Source: Actinacidiphila sp. DG2A-62
GTDB taxonomy: Bacteria; Actinomycetota; Actinomycetes; Streptomycetales; Streptomycetaceae
Assembly: GCF_035825295.1 (NCBI RefSeq)
Contig: NZ_JAYMGI010000002.1
Span: forward strand, 2,024,001 to 2,088,000
Reading direction: 5' to 3'
Length of the DNA: 64,000 bases
Positions 55,808-63,506 of this stretch are shown one piece after another (positions within the stretch are counted from its first letter, which is position 1; each line of letters starts with the position of its first letter). Under the pieces are notes generated by a model, which saw only the letters and a program-made list of their open reading frames with translations, did not search any database and was not told the DNA's origin. A program made the position numbers and the translations under genes.

Positions 55808-56593
55808 ATGAGCGTCACCCCGATCCGCCGCGTGCAGCGCGGCAGCGAGACCAGGGTCAGCCCGGTGTTCCTCGGCATCGCCGCGGTGATGGCCGTGTCC
55901 GGCTGGGCGGTGTGGACCGGGTTCGCCTCCGACGCCCGGTTCGCGATCTTCCTGTTCGTGGTCTCCGGCTGGCTGGTCTCGCTGTGCCTGCACGAGTACG
56001 CGCACGCCCGCACCGCGCTGCACAGCGGCGACCTGAGCATCGGCGCCAAGGGCTATCTGACGCTGAACCCGCTGAAGTACGCCAACGCGGCGCTGTCCGT
56101 CGTGCTCCCGGTGATCTTCGTGATCATGGGCGGCATCGGCCTGCCCGGCGGCGCGGTGTACATCGAGCGCGGACGTATCCGCGGCCGGCTGCGGCACAGC
56201 CTGATCTCGGCGGCCGGGCCGCTGACCAACGTGGTCTTCGCGGTCGCGCTGATGGTGCCGTTCTGGACCGGCGCCGCCGACACCTGGCCGACGAACTTCC
56301 TGGCCGCGCTCGCGTTCCTGGCGATGCTCCAGGTGACCGCGGCGCTGCTGAATCTGCTGCCGGTGCCCGGCCTGGACGGCTACGGCATATGGGAGCCGTG
56401 GCTGTCGCCCTCGTTCAAGCGGCAGGTCGAGCCGTTCGCGCAGTTCGGGCTGCTGTTCGTGTTCGGCGTGCTGTGGATCCCGTCGGTGAACGTGACGTTC
56501 TTCGACGCGATCTACCACGTGCTGGGCTGGTTCGACGTGCCCGGTTCGTACGCGGACTACGGCTACGCGCTGTTCCGGTTCTGGAAGAACTGA
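55808..56593 (+). CDS. Site-2 protease (peptidase M50) family membrane protein
   Basis: This 261-residue metalloprotease has the zinc motif HEYAH at residues 62-66 (LCLHEYAHARTAL) inside a membrane segment and the third-ligand motif LPVPGLDGYGIW. Five or six spans are visible. Proteases of this type cut membrane proteins such as anti-sigma factors. Whether it acts on the anti-sigma factor encoded at 48862-49680 is only a possibility. The start ATG at 55808 has AGGAGAGC about ten bases upstream. Confidence 0.83.
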   Translation: MSVTPIRRVQRGSETRVSPVFLGIAAVMAVSGWAVWTGFASDARFAIFLFVVSGWLVSLCLHEYAHARTALHSGDLSIGAKGYLTLNPLKYANAALSVVLPVIFVIMGGIGLPGGAVYIERGRIRGRLRHSLISAAGPLTNVVFAVALMVPFWTGAADTWPTNFLAALAFLAMLQVTAALLNLLPVPGLDGYGIWEPWLSPSFKRQVEPFAQFGLLFVFGVLWIPSVNVTFFDAIYHVLGWFDVPGSYADYGYALFRFWKN

Positions 56594-56627
56594 CCGGGCG
56601 GGGATCGGCGGGGCGCGGCCGAACCGC

Positions 56628-56735
56628 CTACGCCTGACTGGCCCTCGTGTCGCCCTACGCCTGACCGGCCCGCGCGTCGGCCTACGCCTGACGGGCCCGC
56701 GCGACGCCCTACGCCTGACCGGCCCGCGCGTCGGC
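56628..56735 (-). repeat. Four 27-bp tandem repeats that each encode a stop codon
   Basis: On the minus strand, four 27-bp units of type GCCGACGCGCGGGCCGGTCA plus GGCGTAG follow one another. Each encodes the last nine codons of the small membrane protein (Ala-Asp-Ala-Arg-Ala-Gly-Gln-Ala-stop), always in frame and always ending in TAG. The first unit is the real C-terminus; the other three lie beyond its stop. Confidence 0.85.
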
Positions 56736-56906
56736 CGCCGCCGCGTCCGCCTTGGCCTTGCGGCGGTAGTACCACCACATGTTGCTGGTGACGCCCGCCA
56801 GCAGCACCCACACGATGCCGAGCCAGCTGCCCTTCGCGAAGGACACCGCCGCGGCGGCGACGGCCAGCAGGCACATGACGAGGGCGTAGAGGGCGAGGCG
56901 GGGCAT
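56709..56906 (-). CDS. Small integral membrane protein
   Basis: This 65-residue protein has two hydrophobic segments (LALYALVMCLLAVAAAAVSF and LGIVWVLLAGVTSNMWWYY) and a Lys/Ala/Asp-rich tail. GGGAG lies nine bases before ATG 56906; an upstream ATG at 56984 would add an unlikely hydrophilic leader. I recognise no function. It is convergent with the M50 gene. Its 3' end is duplicated in tandem three more times beyond the stop codon. Confidence 0.65.
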   Translation of the reverse strand: MPRLALYALVMCLLAVAAAAVSFAKGSWLGIVWVLLAGVTSNMWWYYRRKAKADAAAADARAGQA

Positions 56907-57047
56907 CGGCGGGGGCTCCCAGGGGGTACGGGCGGTACGGCGTGTCGTGCCGCCATTGTCCCCCATCGCCGGGCGCCCCCGCACGGGGCACGGTGTTCGG
57001 GCCCTGTTCGGTGGCGCCCCGCCGGAGCGGCACGGCAGGATGCCGCA

Positions 57048-57620
57048 ATGGACGCGTTACGGGTGGCGCGGCTGCGCGAGGCGCTCACCGGCACCGAATG
57101 GCCGCAGGCCACGCGGGAGTTCGGGGCGGCGCTGCGGGGCGCCGCGCGGCGGGGCGGCGGCGGGCTGCTGCTGGTGGGCACGCACGCGTACGAGCCGTGG
57201 CACATGGCGGCGCACCTGGAGGAGGAGGCGGCCTGGGCGTCGGCTCCGGAGCTGGCGCCCACGCTGGTGCGCCACCGGGTGCCGGAGGGGGCGCGGCCGC
57301 ACCTGTCGGTGGGCCTGGCGCGGCTGGCGGCGGCGCGGCGCGGTGAGACCGTCCTCGTGGTGGCGCCCGCGGCGGTCGAGGACGCGTTCCTCGACCGTTT
57401 GGCGTCGGTGCGGCGGGCCGGGGCGCGGGTGCTCGCCCTCGACGCGACGGACGGCGCCGACCTGCGCGGGGTCGCCCACGAGTCGCTGGTCCTCCCGCGC
57501 GCCCTGTCCCTGGACGCCGCCCAGCACCTCGTCGCCGCGGGCGCGGCGCACGCGCCCCGATCGCGCTCCCGGCTGGCCCGCCTCGCCGACCGCCTCACCA
57601 CCCCGCCCCCGCGCTGGTAG
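57048..57620 (+). CDS. Hypothetical protein with a TTA codon
   Basis: This 190-residue protein has segments LLLVGTHAYEPWHMAAHLEE and VLVVAPAAVEDAFLDRLASV that look like a Rossmann-like alpha/beta fold, but I recognise no family. Codon 4 is TTA (57057-57059), so translation may depend on the bldA tRNA. No signal peptide or membrane span. No strong ribosome site precedes the ATG (GGCAGGATGCCGCAATG). Confidence 0.65.
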   Translation: MDALRVARLREALTGTEWPQATREFGAALRGAARRGGGGLLLVGTHAYEPWHMAAHLEEEAAWASAPELAPTLVRHRVPEGARPHLSVGLARLAAARRGETVLVVAPAAVEDAFLDRLASVRRAGARVLALDATDGADLRGVAHESLVLPRALSLDAAQHLVAAGAAHAPRSRSRLARLADRLTTPPPRW

Positions 57621-57811
57621 CGCCGAGGCCGCCACCGCCGGTCCCGGTCTCCACGACATGCTCGGCGAGGGCACGCCGCACACCCTGCTCAACCGGTTCA
57701 CCGGCGACGGGTCCCGGGAGCCGCGGTAGCCCGCGGTGTGCGGCTCCCCGGCGTCCGGGGCGGCCGGCGGGGCGGTAACGTAGCGGGTGGCGGGGCGAGG
57801 GAAGGAGCTCG

Positions 57812-58516
57812 ATGGCAGGCAGGAACAGGGTCTCCGGCTGGATGCGACGCCGCTCGCAGGACACTGGCTCTTCCGCCCCCCTCGACCGGGACGCCCTGAC
57901 GCTGGCCGCCGCGCGGGCCGGCTTCCCGGTCGCCCCGGCCGCCCACCCCGAGGGCTTCGGGTGTTCGTGCGACCGCATCGGCTGTCCCTCGCCGGGCCAG
58001 CACCCGCTGTCGATGGCCTGGCAGACCCAGGCGAGCACCGACCCGCAGACGGTCGCTGCCTGGCTGGCCTCCCATCCGCTGGCCAACTTCGTCACCGCCA
58101 CCGGCATCGACCACGACGTGCTCGACGTGCCCGCGGAGGCCGGCCACCTCGCGCTGGAACGTCTCACCGCCGACGCCGCCGCGTTCGGACCGGTCGCGCT
58201 GCTCGGCGACGCGCGCATGCTGTTCTTCACCGCCACCCGCGGCACCCCCGCCGACGAGGACGAGTGGTGGCCGTGCGCCCTGGACTGCCACCCGGAGACC
58301 GCCGACGAGCACCCCGGCATCCGCTGGCACTGCCGCGGCAGCTACGTCCTGCTGCCGCCGTCCCGGCTCGCCTCCGGCGGCGCGGTCGGCTGGCTCCCCG
58401 GCCACGGCCCCGACCTGCCGCTGCCCGACCCGCTGCTGGTCCTGGACATCCTCAGCGACGCGTGCGCGCGCTTCGGGTACGAGCCGGAGCCCGCGCAGCT
58501 GGTCTGGGACCGCTGA
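57812..58516 (+). CDS. Prim-Pol-fold (bifunctional DNA primase/polymerase-like) protein
   Basis: This 234-residue protein resembles the small stand-alone Prim-Pol-domain proteins of streptomycetes. Features are LAAARAGFPVAPAAHPEGFG, a Cys-containing insert CSCDRIGCPSPGQHPL, FVTATGIDHDVLDVPAEAGH and a C-terminal IRWHCRGSYVLLPPS. The usual catalytic DxD pair is represented by DHDVLDVP at best; whether it is active is open. No helicase partner is nearby. Confidence 0.65.
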   Translation: MAGRNRVSGWMRRRSQDTGSSAPLDRDALTLAAARAGFPVAPAAHPEGFGCSCDRIGCPSPGQHPLSMAWQTQASTDPQTVAAWLASHPLANFVTATGIDHDVLDVPAEAGHLALERLTADAAAFGPVALLGDARMLFFTATRGTPADEDEWWPCALDCHPETADEHPGIRWHCRGSYVLLPPSRLASGGAVGWLPGHGPDLPLPDPLLVLDILSDACARFGYEPEPAQLVWDR

Positions 58517-58540
58517 GCCCGCCGCGCTTCACCCGCCGTT

Positions 58541-59560
58541 TCACTCGCCCTTCGCGGACACCAGCCCGGTGCGCCGGCTGAGGAAGTCCACCCGGGCCGA
58601 CGGCCCGCCGGACCCGCCGCCGCTCCCCGCGTCCTTGCCGCCCGGCGCCAGGGGGACCGTCGCGAGCTGCTGCCCGACCCGCGCGAGCGTCACCGCCGTC
58701 TTCGGCGTCCCGGTCATCAACGCGCGGGTGCTCGCGTCGACGGACAGGTTGAAGCCGGCCCGGTAGGTGGACCTGGACTGGTGGCGGGTGGCGAAGAAGA
58801 CCAGCGCGCCGCCGTCCTTGGTGCGCAGCGCGGCCGGCGCGAAGTCGCCCGCGGTGTCGGCCTGGTCGGCGTACTGGGTGACCGAGTCGGGCGTTCGGGC
58901 CTTGGCCGCGCGGTCGGCGCGCAGCTGGGTGGTCGAGGGGCCGGGCGCGAAGTCCGCGGCGCGGGAGCCGGACTGGAGGTAGCCGGCATAGGCGGAGCTG
59001 AGCGCGTCGGGCCGTACCAGCAGTCCGGGCTGGTCCGCGGGCACGGGCAGGACGTGGCCGCCCTGGTCGGTGGCGAGCGCCGGCATCGCGCCGTCCGGGA
59101 CCACCGCGAGGTAGTCGGCCCGCCACGGCTCGGCGGCCGAGCCGCGGCGGAACAGCAGCACCCAGCGCGCGGTGGTGCTGCGGTTGGTCGCGGTGTCCGC
59201 GACGAAGAACTTGGGCCAGCCCACCTGCCGGGGTATCAGGTACCTGGTGTCGCTGAGCTTGAGCGGGTCGGCTGCGGCGTTGCCCTCGGGGTGCTGGGTG
59301 TGCGCGGCCTTCACCTGCGCGGTGTCGATCTCGCCCAGCGGCCCGGCCTCGATCTGCGCGACGTAGCTCTCGTCGTAGGTCCGCGCGGCCTCGGTGTCGA
59401 CCTGCGCGAAGTGCGTGAGCACCCGGGCCGCCTCGGCCGGGCTCAGCGAGGGGATGTTCTCCCGCTCGCCGTGCACGGTCACACAGCCGGCCAGCGGCGC
59501 GGCCAGCGCGGCGGCCGCGGCCCCCAGCCGCAGCCCGCGGCCCAACCTGCGGCGGATCAT
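58541..59560 (-). CDS. Secreted lipoprotein of unknown function
   Basis: This 339-residue protein has an Arg-rich start and a lipobox at about residue 26 (LAAPLAGC). The mature part includes LSPAEAARVLTHFAQVDTEA, TARWVLLFRRGSAAEPWRAD and VDFLSRRTGLVSAKGE. I know no function. ATG 59560 gives a proper signal peptide; in-frame codons further upstream run through a repetitive Asp/Ala stretch. It is convergent with the Prim-Pol gene. Confidence 0.7.
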   Translation of the reverse strand: MIRRRLGRGLRLGAAAAALAAPLAGCVTVHGERENIPSLSPAEAARVLTHFAQVDTEAARTYDESYVAQIEAGPLGEIDTAQVKAAHTQHPEGNAAADPLKLSDTRYLIPRQVGWPKFFVADTATNRSTTARWVLLFRRGSAAEPWRADYLAVVPDGAMPALATDQGGHVLPVPADQPGLLVRPDALSSAYAGYLQSGSRAADFAPGPSTTQLRADRAAKARTPDSVTQYADQADTAGDFAPAALRTKDGGALVFFATRHQSRSTYRAGFNLSVDASTRALMTGTPKTAVTLARVGQQLATVPLAPGGKDAGSGGGSGGPSARVDFLSRRTGLVSAKGE

Positions 59561-59581
59561 GGTGCCTCGGCCCCCCTCGGC

Positions 59582-59669
59582 GTCACTCGCGTCGGCGTCA
59601 CCCGCGTCGCCGTCACCGGTGTCGGCGTCACCGGGAAAATCGGCGTCACCCGTGTCGGCGTCACTCGCG
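59582..59669. repeat. Six degenerate 15-bp repeats upstream of the lipoprotein gene
   Basis: Units of type GTCACCCGCGTCGGC, one expanded to 18 bp, repeat six times between the lipoprotein start and map. They probably hold no gene but lie where the lipoprotein promoter should be. Confidence 0.7.
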
Positions 59670-59716
59670 GAAATCGCCGCCACCCTATCGGGCCGCGGCG
59701 ACCCGCCGCGCGGCGG

Positions 59717-60574
59717 TCACGGCAGCGTGAGGACCTCCGCGCCGTCCGCGGTGACCACCAGGGTGTGCTCGAACTGCGCGGTGCGCTTGCGGTCCTTGGT
59801 CACCACGGTCCAGCCGTCGTCCCAGATGTCGTACTCGTGCGTGCCCAGCGTGAGCATCGGCTCGATGGTGAAGGTCATGCCGGGCCGCATCACGGTCGTC
59901 GCCCGCGGGTCGTCGTAGTGCGGGATGATCAGCCCGGAGTGGAACGAGGTGTGGATGCCGTGCCCGGTGAAGTCGCGGACCACCCCGTAGCCGAACCGCT
60001 TGGCGTACGACTCGATGACGCGGCCGATGACGTTGATCTGCCGGCCCGGGCGCACCGCCTTGATCGCGCGCTCCAGCGACTCGCGGGTCCGCTCGACCAG
60101 CAGCCGGGACTCCTCGTCCACGTCGCCGACCAGGTACGTGGCGTTGCAGTCGCCGTGCACGCCGTGGATGTACGCGGTCACGTCGAGGTTCACGATGTCG
60201 CCGTCGCGCAGCACCGTGGAGTCGGGGATGCCGTGGCAGATCACCTCGTTGACCGAGGTGCACAGCGACTTGGGGAAGCCGCGGTAGCCCAGGTCGGAGG
60301 GGTAGGCGTGGTGGTCGACCATGTACTCGTGGGCGATCCGGTCCAGCTCGTCGGTGGTGACGCCGGGCGCGACCGCCTTGGCGGCCTCCTCCATCGCCCG
60401 CGCCGCGATCCGCGAGGCGGTGCGCATCCGCTCGACCGTCTCCTCGTCCTGCACCTCGGGTCCGGTGTACGGCGCGGGGCCGGGCCTGCCCACGTACTCG
60501 GGGCGCGGGATCGACGCGGGCACGCGCCGGGTCGGCGAGACGGTGCCGGGGACGAGCAGTGGCTGACCAGACAT
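59717..60574 (-). CDS. map: Methionine aminopeptidase, type I
   Basis: This 285-residue enzyme removes the initiator methionine from new proteins. Metal-binding and catalytic residues are visible in order: His in [11 protein letters not shown], Asp in [11 protein letters not shown] and [11 protein letters not shown], His in [12 protein letters not shown], Glu in TFTIEPML and Glu in AQFEHT. An N-terminal extension of about 40 residues is common in actinobacterial type Ic enzymes and includes the PxxP-like stretch [18 protein letters not shown]. Confidence 0.93.
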   Translation of the reverse strand: MSGQPLLVPGTVSPTRRVPASIPRPEYVGRPGPAPYTGPEVQDEETVERMRTASRIAARAMEEAAKAVAPGVTTDELDRIAHEYMVDHHAYPSDLGYRGFPKSLCTSVNEVICHGIPDSTVLRDGDIVNLDVTAYIHGVHGDCNATYLVGDVDEESRLLVERTRESLERAIKAVRPGRQINVIGRVIESYAKRFGYGVVRDFTGHGIHTSFHSGLIIPHYDDPRATTVMRPGMTFTIEPMLTLGTHEYDIWDDGWTVVTKDRKRTAQFEHTLVVTADGAEVLTLP

Positions 60575-60690
60575 GCCGACGAGTGTATCGGCGGGTGATC
60601 GGGCACGATGGCGCTAGGGCCGCCCTCGGCGGGCGGGCTGTCCCGGGCCGTCGCGGCGGGTCGGGCACGGTGACGACGAGGAGGCCGTCG

Positions 60691-60885
60691 ATGGCGCTGT
60701 TCAAGGCGAACAAGCCCGCGGGCAAGCCGGGCGAGTGGTTCTACTGCCTCAAGCACAAGAAGGTCGAGGAGGGCCCGGAGTGCCCGGCCAAGGACCGGTT
60801 CGGGCCGTACCCGACACGGGCGGAGGCGGAGCACGCGATGGAGCGGGTGGCCGAGCGCAACGACACGTGGGACGCGCAGGACTGA
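60691..60885 (+). CDS. Small conserved protein (SPOR-like) of unknown function
   Basis: This 64-residue soluble protein reads WFYCLKHKKVEEGPECPAKD in the middle and FGPYPTRAEAEHAMERVAER near the end, a form well conserved in streptomycetes. GAGGAGG lies seven bases before ATG 60691, supporting the start. Two Cys are spaced as C-x10-C. Function unknown. Confidence 0.75.
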   Translation: MALFKANKPAGKPGEWFYCLKHKKVEEGPECPAKDRFGPYPTRAEAEHAMERVAERNDTWDAQD

Positions 60886-60937
60886 GGTCCGGGCTGAGGC
60901 CCAGGACAGAGGTGCAGGACTGGGGCGGCGGGTGTCG

Positions 60938-62431
60938 CTACGGCGCGGTCCGCGCCGGGGCCGGGTCCGCGGCGTCGGGCTGGGCGGGGCGCGGCTGAAC
61001 GGGGTCCGGCTGAACGGCGTCGGGCTGCGCGGGGTCCGGCTGAACGGGGTCGCGGTCCGCGGGGCCGGCCGGCGCCGGGACCGGGCCGGTGTGCCGGCGG
61101 TCGTCGTAGCCGATCAGCGCCGGCAGCCACGCGGCGAGCAGGCCGACCGACGCGACGCAGGCCAGGCCGCCGGTCCACACCGACGTCCGCGCGGAGCTGA
61201 GCGCGGCCACGCCGCCGGAGCGGACCTGGCCGAGCTGCGGGCCGACCGAGTACGAGAGCACCTCGATCCCGGCCAGGCGTCCGCGCAGCGCGTCGGGGAT
61301 GGTCTGGTTCCACATGGTGGAGCGGCCGATGCCGCTGATCATGTCGCAGCCACCGGCCGCCGCGAGGAGGACCAGCACCAGCCAGATCCGCCCGGTCCAG
61401 CCCGCCGCGGCCATCGCCGCGCCCCAGCCGGCCGCCGCGAGCACCACCATCAGGCCGTGCCGGTGCACCCGCGAGGACCAGCCGCTAATCAGGCTCACCA
61501 GCAGGGAGCCGACCGACCCGGCCGCGTACATCAGGCCGAGCGACCAGCGGGCGTGCAGGTCGTCGGCGAGGAAGGGGAAGATCGCCGCGGGGTAGGCGAA
61601 GAACATCGCGGCCATGTCGATCACGTACGTGCCCAGCAGCTCCTTGCGGCCCCAGGCGTAGCGCGCGCCCTCGGCGATGCCGCGCAGCGACGGCGGCCTG
61701 GCGTCGTGCGCGGCGGGCGAGCGGCGCAGGCCGAGGCCGAGCAGCAGGGACACCGCGAAGGTCACCGCGTCGGCGCCGTACGCCCAGCCGAGGCCGGCCC
61801 AGGCGATCACCAGGCCGGCCAGCGAGGGGCCCGCGATGGCGCCGACCTGCCAGCGCAGCGAGTTGAGCGCGGCCGCGGCGGCGAGCTGCTCGCGCGGCAC
61901 GATACGGGGCACGATCGCGTCGAGGGCCGGCCGCTGCAGGCCGGTCAGCGCGCTGGACAGCGCGGCGGCGGCGTACAGCGGCCAGACCACCGGGTGCGGC
62001 AGCAGCGTGTTGACCAGCAGACCCGTCACCAGCAGGCCCTGCGCGGCCTCGGACGCGAGGATCAGCGTCTTGCGGTCGACGGCGTCGGCCAGCGCGCCGC
62101 CGTAGAGCCCGAAGACGATCAGCGGCGCCAGTTCGACCGCGCCGATCGCGCCGACGGCCGCGGCGGAGCCGGTCAGGTCCTTCAGCTGCACCGGCAGCGC
62201 GACGAAGGTCAGGAAGCTGCCGAAGTTCGTGATGGCGCCGGCCAGCCACAGCAGCCGGAAGTCCCGGGACTCCCGCCACGGCGTCAGGTCCGGCAGCAGT
62301 CCCCGGTGACGCCTCCCGCCCGGCGCCCCGCCGCCCCCGCGCGCTCCGCTGCCGCCTCCTCCGCCGCCCGCGCGACCCGCGCCGCCCTCGCCGTCCCCGC
62401 CGTCGGAACTCTCCGTGACCACCACGGCCAC
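60938..62431 (-). CDS. MFS transporter (enterobactin exporter EntS-like)
   Basis: This 497-residue transporter has about eleven to twelve spans, with FRLLWLAGAITNFGSFLTFV and GALADAVDRKTLIL typical of the MFS_3/EntS group. A Gly/Arg-rich N-terminus follows the GTG start at 62431, which has GGGGAG about eight bases upstream. The last 45 residues are a repetitive Pro/Gln/Asp/Ala tail (QPDPAQPDAVQPDPVQ) encoded by 15-bp repeats near 60985-61065. Substrate unknown. Confidence 0.82.
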   Translation of the reverse strand: MAVVVTESSDGGDGEGGAGRAGGGGGGSGARGGGGAPGGRRHRGLLPDLTPWRESRDFRLLWLAGAITNFGSFLTFVALPVQLKDLTGSAAAVGAIGAVELAPLIVFGLYGGALADAVDRKTLILASEAAQGLLVTGLLVNTLLPHPVVWPLYAAAALSSALTGLQRPALDAIVPRIVPREQLAAAAALNSLRWQVGAIAGPSLAGLVIAWAGLGWAYGADAVTFAVSLLLGLGLRRSPAAHDARPPSLRGIAEGARYAWGRKELLGTYVIDMAAMFFAYPAAIFPFLADDLHARWSLGLMYAAGSVGSLLVSLISGWSSRVHRHGLMVVLAAAGWGAAMAAAGWTGRIWLVLVLLAAAGGCDMISGIGRSTMWNQTIPDALRGRLAGIEVLSYSVGPQLGQVRSGGVAALSSARTSVWTGGLACVASVGLLAAWLPALIGYDDRRHTGPVPAPAGPADRDPVQPDPAQPDAVQPDPVQPRPAQPDAADPAPARTAP

Positions 62432-62599
62432 GCATGCTCCCCGTTCCTCCTCCGCCCGGGCAACGCATTTTCCCGCCCGCCGGACCGGGCGGGTCGGCCC
62501 GTCCCGGCCCGGCGGCTCGCGAGCACTCGGGGGCCGTGGACGGGCCGGTGCCCCTAACCTGGTACCTGATGGCGGCGCCGTAGAGCGAAGGAGACGATC

Positions 62600-62881
62600 A
62601 TGACCACTGCTCCCGGTGGCGCTCCGGGCCGGCCCGAGCCTGCCGTGCCCGCGCATCCGCTGCGGACCATCCGTGACATCCGGGATTCCCTTCCGGCCGA
62701 CCAGGCCCGGCACTTCGACGCGGAGCTGGCCGACACGGAGCTGGAGGCACTGCCGGAGATGCTGAGCCGCTGGGTCCGGCTGGCCACCGACGGCTTCGAG
62801 GAGTTCCTGCTGTCCCGCCCCTTCGAGGGCCTGGAGTTCGGCGCCCGTTCCTACGACGACGACCAGGCGGGCGATCAGTGA
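62600..62881 (+). CDS. Putative antitoxin (DUF6247-like) of a VapC module
   Basis: This 93-residue acidic protein has HPLRTIRDIRDSLPADQARH, ELADTELEALPEMLSRWVRL and an acidic end. It resembles actinobacterial DUF6247-type proteins. It shows no ribbon-helix-helix, AbrB or Phd DNA-binding fold that I can recognise. AAGGAG lies eleven bases before the ATG. The stop overlaps the VapC start (GTGA), so expression is coupled. Confidence 0.65.
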   Translation: MTTAPGGAPGRPEPAVPAHPLRTIRDIRDSLPADQARHFDAELADTELEALPEMLSRWVRLATDGFEEFLLSRPFEGLEFGARSYDDDQAGDQ

Positions 62882-63306
62882 TCTATCTGCTCGACACGAA
62901 CGTCGTCGCCGAGCTGACCACCCGAGTGCGGCCCGACCCCCGCGTCGTTGCCTGGCTCCGCTCGACGCCGCGACCCAACCGTTTCCTGAGCGTCATCACT
63001 GTCGCCGAGATCGAAGCAGGCGTGACGGCCACGCCGGACCCCGCGCGACGAGCCCGGTACGCCGAGGTGCTGGCCGCAGCTCGCTGGGAGTACCGGGACC
63101 GCATCGCACCCATCGGCGAACGCGAGGCGGCAGCGTATCTCGCCGTTCATAAAACCTTGAAGGCCGCCGGCGCCGGCATCGACCCACCCGACGCTCTCAT
63201 CGCCGCCACGGCGTTGGCCAACGGCTGGACCGTGGCCAGCCGCAACACCAAGCATCTGAAGCGCACCGGTGCGGCGGTGCTCAACCCTTGGGAGTTCGAC
63301 CTCTAG
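62878..63306 (+). CDS. vapC: PIN-domain ribonuclease toxin (VapC/FitB-like)
   Basis: This 142-residue PIN protein starts with IYLLDTNVVAEL (Asp6), followed by TVAEIEAG (Glu44), DPPDALIAATAL (Asp105) and ASRNTKHL (Asn123), the usual acidic metal site and conserved Asn. It ends LNPWEFDL as in the FitB branch. Such toxins cleave tRNA or rRNA. The start GTG at 62878 overlaps the upstream gene. Confidence 0.85.
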   Translation: MIYLLDTNVVAELTTRVRPDPRVVAWLRSTPRPNRFLSVITVAEIEAGVTATPDPARRARYAEVLAAARWEYRDRIAPIGEREAAAYLAVHKTLKAAGAGIDPPDALIAATALANGWTVASRNTKHLKRTGAAVLNPWEFDL

Positions 63307-63506
63307 TCCTGGTCGCGGGTCGGATCGGCGACGCGCTCGGGGGCGCCGCTCGACGGCGGGCAGGAGCCGGACCGATCGGGCGCGGGGAGGCGCTGCGGAC
63401 GGCGCCGACGGACGGGTGCCGCCGGGGGGCCGGGGGCGCACAATCACGGTACGCGGACCACACCTTCGCGCCCCGGCGTTCTCAACCACCCCCCGAGGAG
63501 CCAGCC

